From the NCBI GenBank assembly GCA_900770865.1, contig CAAGLU010000385.1:1-9212 (forward strand): DNA of 9,212 nucleotides, read 5' to 3'. Position numbers and translations under genes: made by a program. Origin of the DNA: an uncultured Atopobiaceae bacterium (GTDB lineage: Bacteria > Actinomycetota > Coriobacteriia > Coriobacteriales > Atopobiaceae). The notes beneath the pieces are model-generated. The model was not told where the DNA came from and did not search any database. It worked only from the letters and a program-made list of their open reading frames with translations. How positions within the stretch are numbered: the stretch's first letter is position 1; each line of letters opens with the position of its first letter. Shown here piece by piece: positions 6,576-9,212 of this stretch.

Positions 6576-7493
6576 CTACTCCACCAAATCAACGCTGATA
6601 GACCTGGCTAGCTGATCGACAAGGGCAAAGTCGCCGAGACCCGCGCTCATGGCGACGTTGGCACCGGTTGCCATGGCGCGCGTGAGCGCCGGCTCCACCT
6701 GCGTGCGGTCCGCGAGCCACACCGAGAGGAAGCTAGCAAGCGTGGCATCTCCCGCGCAGGCGGTGGAAAGCACGTCGACCTTTGCCGCGTTTGCGTGCCA
6801 GACGTGCTCGCCGTCGAAGAAGTAGGCGCCCTCGCCGCCAAGCGTGAGGAGGATGTTCTTGGCACCAGCGTCGTGGATGGCGTGGAGCGCGGAGACAATG
6901 TCCCTCTCGCTCTTCACGTCCACGCCAAAGATGGCCGCGACCTCCTCGTCGTTTGGCTTGATGAGCAGGGGGCCCTTCTCAACCAGCTCGCGCAGGTGCT
7001 TGTGGGAGATATCCAGGACAAACTCCGCGCCCTTCTCGCGCACCACCTCTATGAGCTCGTCGTAGTACGAGGCGTCAATGCCTGTGGGAAGGCTTCCGGA
7101 GACCACGAGGCACTCAAGATCGTCTAGGTCTCGGATGAGCGAGAGCATCTCCTCCTGCTTGGCGCGGTTGACCTCGGCTCCGGCGTTGGGGAACTTGTAC
7201 TCACCCTCCGGCGTGGTAAGGAAGACGTTCACGCGCGTGATGCCATCGATCTGGACCGGCTCCACCGGGCAGATCTTATTGGCCTCGCGGACAATGTAGT
7301 CACCCGAGAAGCCCCCAAAGAAGCCTAGGATCTTGGAATCGATGCCGTAGTGCTTGAGCGTGAACGAGACGTTCAGGCCCTTGCCGTTTGGCGTGTAGAC
7401 CGCGTCGCGCGTCCTGTTGACATGCTCGGTCGAGATTGTGTCCGAGGTGATGTTCATGTCGATGGCGGGATTGGTTGTGAGTGTATAAATCAT
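6576..7493 (-). CDS. fruK: 1-phosphofructokinase family (PfkB) hexose kinase
   Basis: This 305-residue cytoplasmic ribokinase-fold kinase probably phosphorylates fructose-1-phosphate to fructose-1,6-bisphosphate with ATP. It starts with the family pattern MIYTLTTNPAID. PNGKGLNVS (35-43) is the substrate-binding glycine motif, with N for the usual second-position G. Further family matches are VSGSLPTG (131-138), LIKPNDEE (177-184) and the C-terminal CAGD (246-249), where D249 is the expected catalytic base. In most PfkB enzymes that motif is GAGD, so the first Gly is replaced by Cys, which is worth noting. Length is normal. AGGGGAAG lies 4 nt before the ATG. Position between a fructose-type EIIA and a DeoR regulator supports the 1-phosphofructokinase call; tagatose-6-phosphate kinase activity is the main alternative. 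Confidence 0.87.
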   Translation of the reverse strand: MIYTLTTNPAIDMNITSDTISTEHVNRTRDAVYTPNGKGLNVSFTLKHYGIDSKILGFFGGFSGDYIVREANKICPVEPVQIDGITRVNVFLTTPEGEYKFPNAGAEVNRAKQEEMLSLIRDLDDLECLVVSGSLPTGIDASYYDELIEVVREKGAEFVLDISHKHLRELVEKGPLLIKPNDEEVAAIFGVDVKSERDIVSALHAIHDAGAKNILLTLGGEGAYFFDGEHVWHANAAKVDVLSTACAGDATLASFLSVWLADRTQVEPALTRAMATGANVAMSAGLGDFALVDQLARSISVDLVE

Positions 7494-7497
7494 TGAA

Positions 7498-7505
7498 CTT
7501 CCCCT
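7498..7505 (-). promoter_or_regulatory. Ribosome binding site of the PfkB kinase gene
   Basis: On the minus strand AGGGGAAG lies 4 nt before the ATG at 7493-7491. Just upstream of it is a small hairpin, CGCGT/ACGCG (7518-7530), with a 3-nt loop. No clear promoter is seen in the leader between 7494 and 7557. Confidence 0.65.
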
Positions 7506-7553
7506 GATCGTTCTCGACGCGTCTCACGCGATTGATAACTCCGTACTGGCAGT

Positions 7554-7587
7554 AAATGGGGACCCGACGCGCAGGCGACGGGTCCCC
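7554..7587 (-). terminator. Strong hairpin between EIIA and PfkB genes (attenuator or RNA stabiliser)
   Basis: On the minus strand, 31 nt after the EIIA stop, a perfect 9-bp stem pairs GGGGACCCG with CGGGTCCCC (7579-7587 and 7558-7566). It continues past an A/A (minus strand T/T) mismatch into three more pairs capped by a tetranucleotide loop. Only a short ATTTA follows, so it is a poor T-tract and probably a partial terminator. Because the next gene is in the same direction and has no obvious promoter of its own, read-through is likely. The hairpin could reduce kinase and regulator expression relative to the transporter, or protect the 3' end of the upstream mRNA. Confidence 0.6.
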
Positions 7588-7618
7588 AGCACGAACCTCA
7601 GATCGGATAACCGGTCGT

Positions 7619-8074
7619 CTAGCTCTCGAGGCCGTTGTTGATGAGGTCGGCAATCTCCTGCGAGTCCGCGGAGGCAAGAACCTTCTCGCGGAAGTCCGCA
7701 TCCATGAGAAGGACTGCCACCTTGGAGAGCAGGCGAAGCTGCTCCGTCTGGGTGCCGTCGTCGGGGATGAGCAGAGCGATGGCGCAACGGACGGGCTTTG
7801 AGTCCATGGTTGCCCACTCGACCTCGCCGGCGAACTTCACCACAATGACGGTTGGCGTGCTGACCTCAGCGGTCTTGGCGTGCGGAATGGCGAATCCACC
7901 CATCATCCCCGTAGTTCCCTCGGCCTCGCGTGCCTTGAAGGCCTCGAAGACCTTGTCGGCGTTGCTGGCCACCCCGTAGGAGACGGCCGTCTGGGAGAGG
8001 AACCTCAGAACCTCGTCCACGGTGCTTGCGGGGTTGTCCACGTAGACATGGGATGCTGGAACGAACTCGCTCAT
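7619..8074 (-). CDS. PTS fructose-type EIIA component
   Basis: This 151-residue cytoplasmic protein is a stand-alone PTS EIIA of the fructose/mannitol superfamily (EIIA type 2). The hallmark GGFAIPHAK (59-67) contains the active-site His H65, which takes phosphate from HPr and passes it to the EIIB domain. Downstream family segments include CAIALLIPDDGTQTEQLRLL, and the C-terminal helix ends in ADLINNGLES. Length is typical of a single EIIA domain. Its start lies 9 nt after the stop of the EIIC gene, and its Shine-Dalgarno TAAGGAG includes the TAA stop of that gene, so the two are probably translationally coupled. No HPr-like domain is fused to it, unlike FruB of enterobacteria. Confidence 0.92.
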   Translation of the reverse strand: MSEFVPASHVYVDNPASTVDEVLRFLSQTAVSYGVASNADKVFEAFKAREAEGTTGMMGGFAIPHAKTAEVSTPTVIVVKFAGEVEWATMDSKPVRCAIALLIPDDGTQTEQLRLLSKVAVLLMDADFREKVLASADSQEIADLINNGLES

Positions 8075-8079
8075 GCGCT

Positions 8080-8086
8080 CTCCTTA
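8080..8086 (-). promoter_or_regulatory. EIIA ribosome binding site overlapping the EIIC stop codon
   Basis: TAAGGAG on the minus strand serves both as the TAA stop of the EIIC gene (8086-8084) and as the Shine-Dalgarno for EIIA, 5 nt before its ATG. It is direct evidence that the two genes share one transcript. Confidence 0.8.
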
Positions 8087-9212
8087 CTCCACGACCTTGT
8101 CACCGTTCTTATGGTATTCGTTGCGCTTGAAGATGACGTAAAGAATACCGCCAACAAGGACGCCGGCAAAGATTGCAATGAGCCACAGATACCAACCATC
8201 AACGACGGGCAGGACCAGGAAGCCGCCGTGAGGCGCGGGGTCATGGACGCCAAAGAGGATGGTGAGGATTGCGGCAATCGAGGAGCCGCACATCATGATG
8301 GGCATCACGGGCCAGATGTTCTTGGTCATGAACGGGATTGCGCCCTCGGTGATGTGGGTGCAGCCCAGGACGATGTTGACGATACCGGCGTCATGGTCTT
8401 CCTTGGAGAAGTACTTCTTGCCCACGATGACGGCAAAGGCGGTAATCAGCGGCGGAACGATGCAGGCAGCGGAGACGGCAGCCATGAAGTTGGTGCCGAA
8501 GTTGTAGGTCGGGGTGCCGATGCCAGCCTGAAGCGCCTCGGTAAGAAGCGCGGTGCCGGTGACGTAGGCAGCCTTGTTGACTGGGCCGCCCATGTCGAAC
8601 GCGCACATGCAGCCGATGGCGAGGCCGAGGACGATGGGGCCGGAGGCCTCGAGGCCCTCGAGGAAGCTCATCATGCCGGTGTTGATGGCGGCCATGGGGC
8701 CGGAGATGCCGAGCATGATAAGACCGGTGATGAAGGTGGAGAGCAGCGGGTACAGGAAGATGGCCTTGAGACCGTCGAGGTTCTTGGGCATGCCGGAGAG
8801 CAGCTTCTCCAGGCCGACGATCACGTAGCCGGCAACAAAGCCGCCGACGATGCCGCCGAGGAAGCCAAAGCCCACGCCCGCGCCACCGGCGTCGATGAGT
8901 CCGGTCTCAGGAGAGACGGGCAGGCCGGTGATGGCGATCATACCGGCAACAAAGCCGGGAACCAGCGCCGGGCGCTTGCCGATGGACTCGGCAATGTAGG
9001 CCGCAAGCACCGGCACCATGAGGTTCATGGCGATGCCGCCGATGATCTTGAGCATGGCGGCGAAGGAGTTGTAGTCAGACGCGGTGGAGTCGTAGGACGT
9101 GATGCCCCAGAGGAACGAGACGGCCGTGAGGACGCCGCCGGCAACCACGAAGACGAGCATGTGGCTGACGCCGTTCATCAGGTGCTTGTAGATGATGTGG
9201 CCCACGGACTCC
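8084..9212 (-). CDS. PTS fructose-type EIIC (probably EIIBC), N-terminal part outside window
   Basis: The frame is open to the window edge, giving 375 residues of a membrane permease that imports a sugar, most likely fructose, while phosphorylating it. The first visible residues, ESVGHIIYKHLMNGVSHMLVFVVAGG, are the usual opening of the fructose EIIC domain, and the frame does not stop upstream. A GTG at 9205 could be read as a start but lies inside this conserved opening and has no Shine-Dalgarno in view, so an EIIB domain or linker probably precedes it. Family motifs include DMGGPVNKAAY (about 206-216), THITEGAIPF (about 285-294) and HDPAPHGGF (about 323-331). There are several glycine-rich hydrophobic segments, ending with a helix and the basic tail FKRNEYHKNGDKVVE. 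EIIA is encoded separately just downstream. Mannose- or mannitol-type substrates cannot be excluded, but the neighbouring PfkB kinase favours fructose. Confidence 0.92.
   Translation of the reverse strand, partial: ESVGHIIYKHLMNGVSHMLVFVVAGGVLTAVSFLWGITSYDSTASDYNSFAAMLKIIGGIAMNLMVPVLAAYIAESIGKRPALVPGFVAGMIAITGLPVSPETGLIDAGGAGVGFGFLGGIVGGFVAGYVIVGLEKLLSGMPKNLDGLKAIFLYPLLSTFITGLIMLGISGPMAAINTGMMSFLEGLEASGPIVLGLAIGCMCAFDMGGPVNKAAYVTGTALLTEALQAGIGTPTYNFGTNFMAAVSAACIVPPLITAFAVIVGKKYFSKEDHDAGIVNIVLGCTHITEGAIPFMTKNIWPVMPIMMCGSSIAAILTILFGVHDPAPHGGFLVLPVVDGWYLWLIAIFAGVLVGGILYVIFKRNEYHKNGDKVVE

Noticed and set aside
5950..6615. 221-codon + strand open frame opposite the DeoR-family gene
   Set aside because: Shadow of a well-supported regulator with clear HTH and effector motifs.
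8829..8957. 15-bp repeat CCGGCAACAAAGCCG at 8829-8843 and 8943-8957
   Set aside because: Both copies encode the same GFVAG motif in glycine-rich membrane segments of EIIC, so shared protein sequence and codon bias explain it.
9203..9205. GTG as the translation start of the EIIC gene
   Set aside because: The frame continues open to the window edge and the residues before it fit the conserved domain opening, so the gene is treated as truncated by the window.
1..9212. tRNA, rRNA, CRISPR array, insertion sequence or integrase
   Set aside because: No cloverleaf-like, ribosomal, spaced-repeat or transposase/integrase signals were seen on either strand by eye.

Overview
The window is 9.2 kb of GC-rich, gene-dense bacterial DNA. 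The layout and protein features (fructose PTS with a DeoR-family regulator, a GHKL/LytTR two-component pair, and a domain-swapped GH3 glycosidase anchored in the membrane) suggest a host-associated, sugar-fermenting high-GC Gram-positive. A Coriobacteriia member such as Olsenella or Collinsella is a plausible inference, but no marker gene here proves it.

Left edge (1-441): the last 69 codons of a class II fructose-bisphosphate aldolase on the + strand, then a strong intrinsic terminator and a short intergenic stretch rich in nested inverted repeats that separates it from the convergent GH3 gene.

Middle (442-5674): a large minus-strand GH3 glycoside hydrolase whose domains run in the reverse of the usual order (C-domain, FnIII-like, then TIM barrel) and which has a membrane segment at each end. 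It is divergent from a + strand LytTR response regulator and a polytopic GHKL histidine kinase, which form a tight two-gene operon. The 134-bp divergent region holds a perfect 9-bp direct repeat with a 12-bp spacer, the geometry of a LytTR binding site. On the minus strand it resembles the LytTR consensus and faces the GH3 gene. The simplest reading is a surface beta-glycosidase controlled by its neighbouring two-component system.

Right part (5675-9212): a minus-strand fructose catabolic operon, in transcription order: fructose-type PTS EIIC (its N-terminal part lies beyond the window), a separate EIIA, a 1-phosphofructokinase-type PfkB kinase, and a DeoR-family regulator as the last visible gene. 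IIC/IIA and PfkB/DeoR are tightly coupled. A strong hairpin lies between IIA and PfkB and may set their relative expression. The likely flow is fructose -> fructose-1-phosphate (PTS) -> fructose-1,6-bisphosphate (PfkB) -> triose phosphates (aldolase at the left edge). The glycosidase could release hexoses outside the cell. Most genes belong to known families; the most interesting items are the LytTR-like repeat and the GH3/two-component module it seems to tie together.
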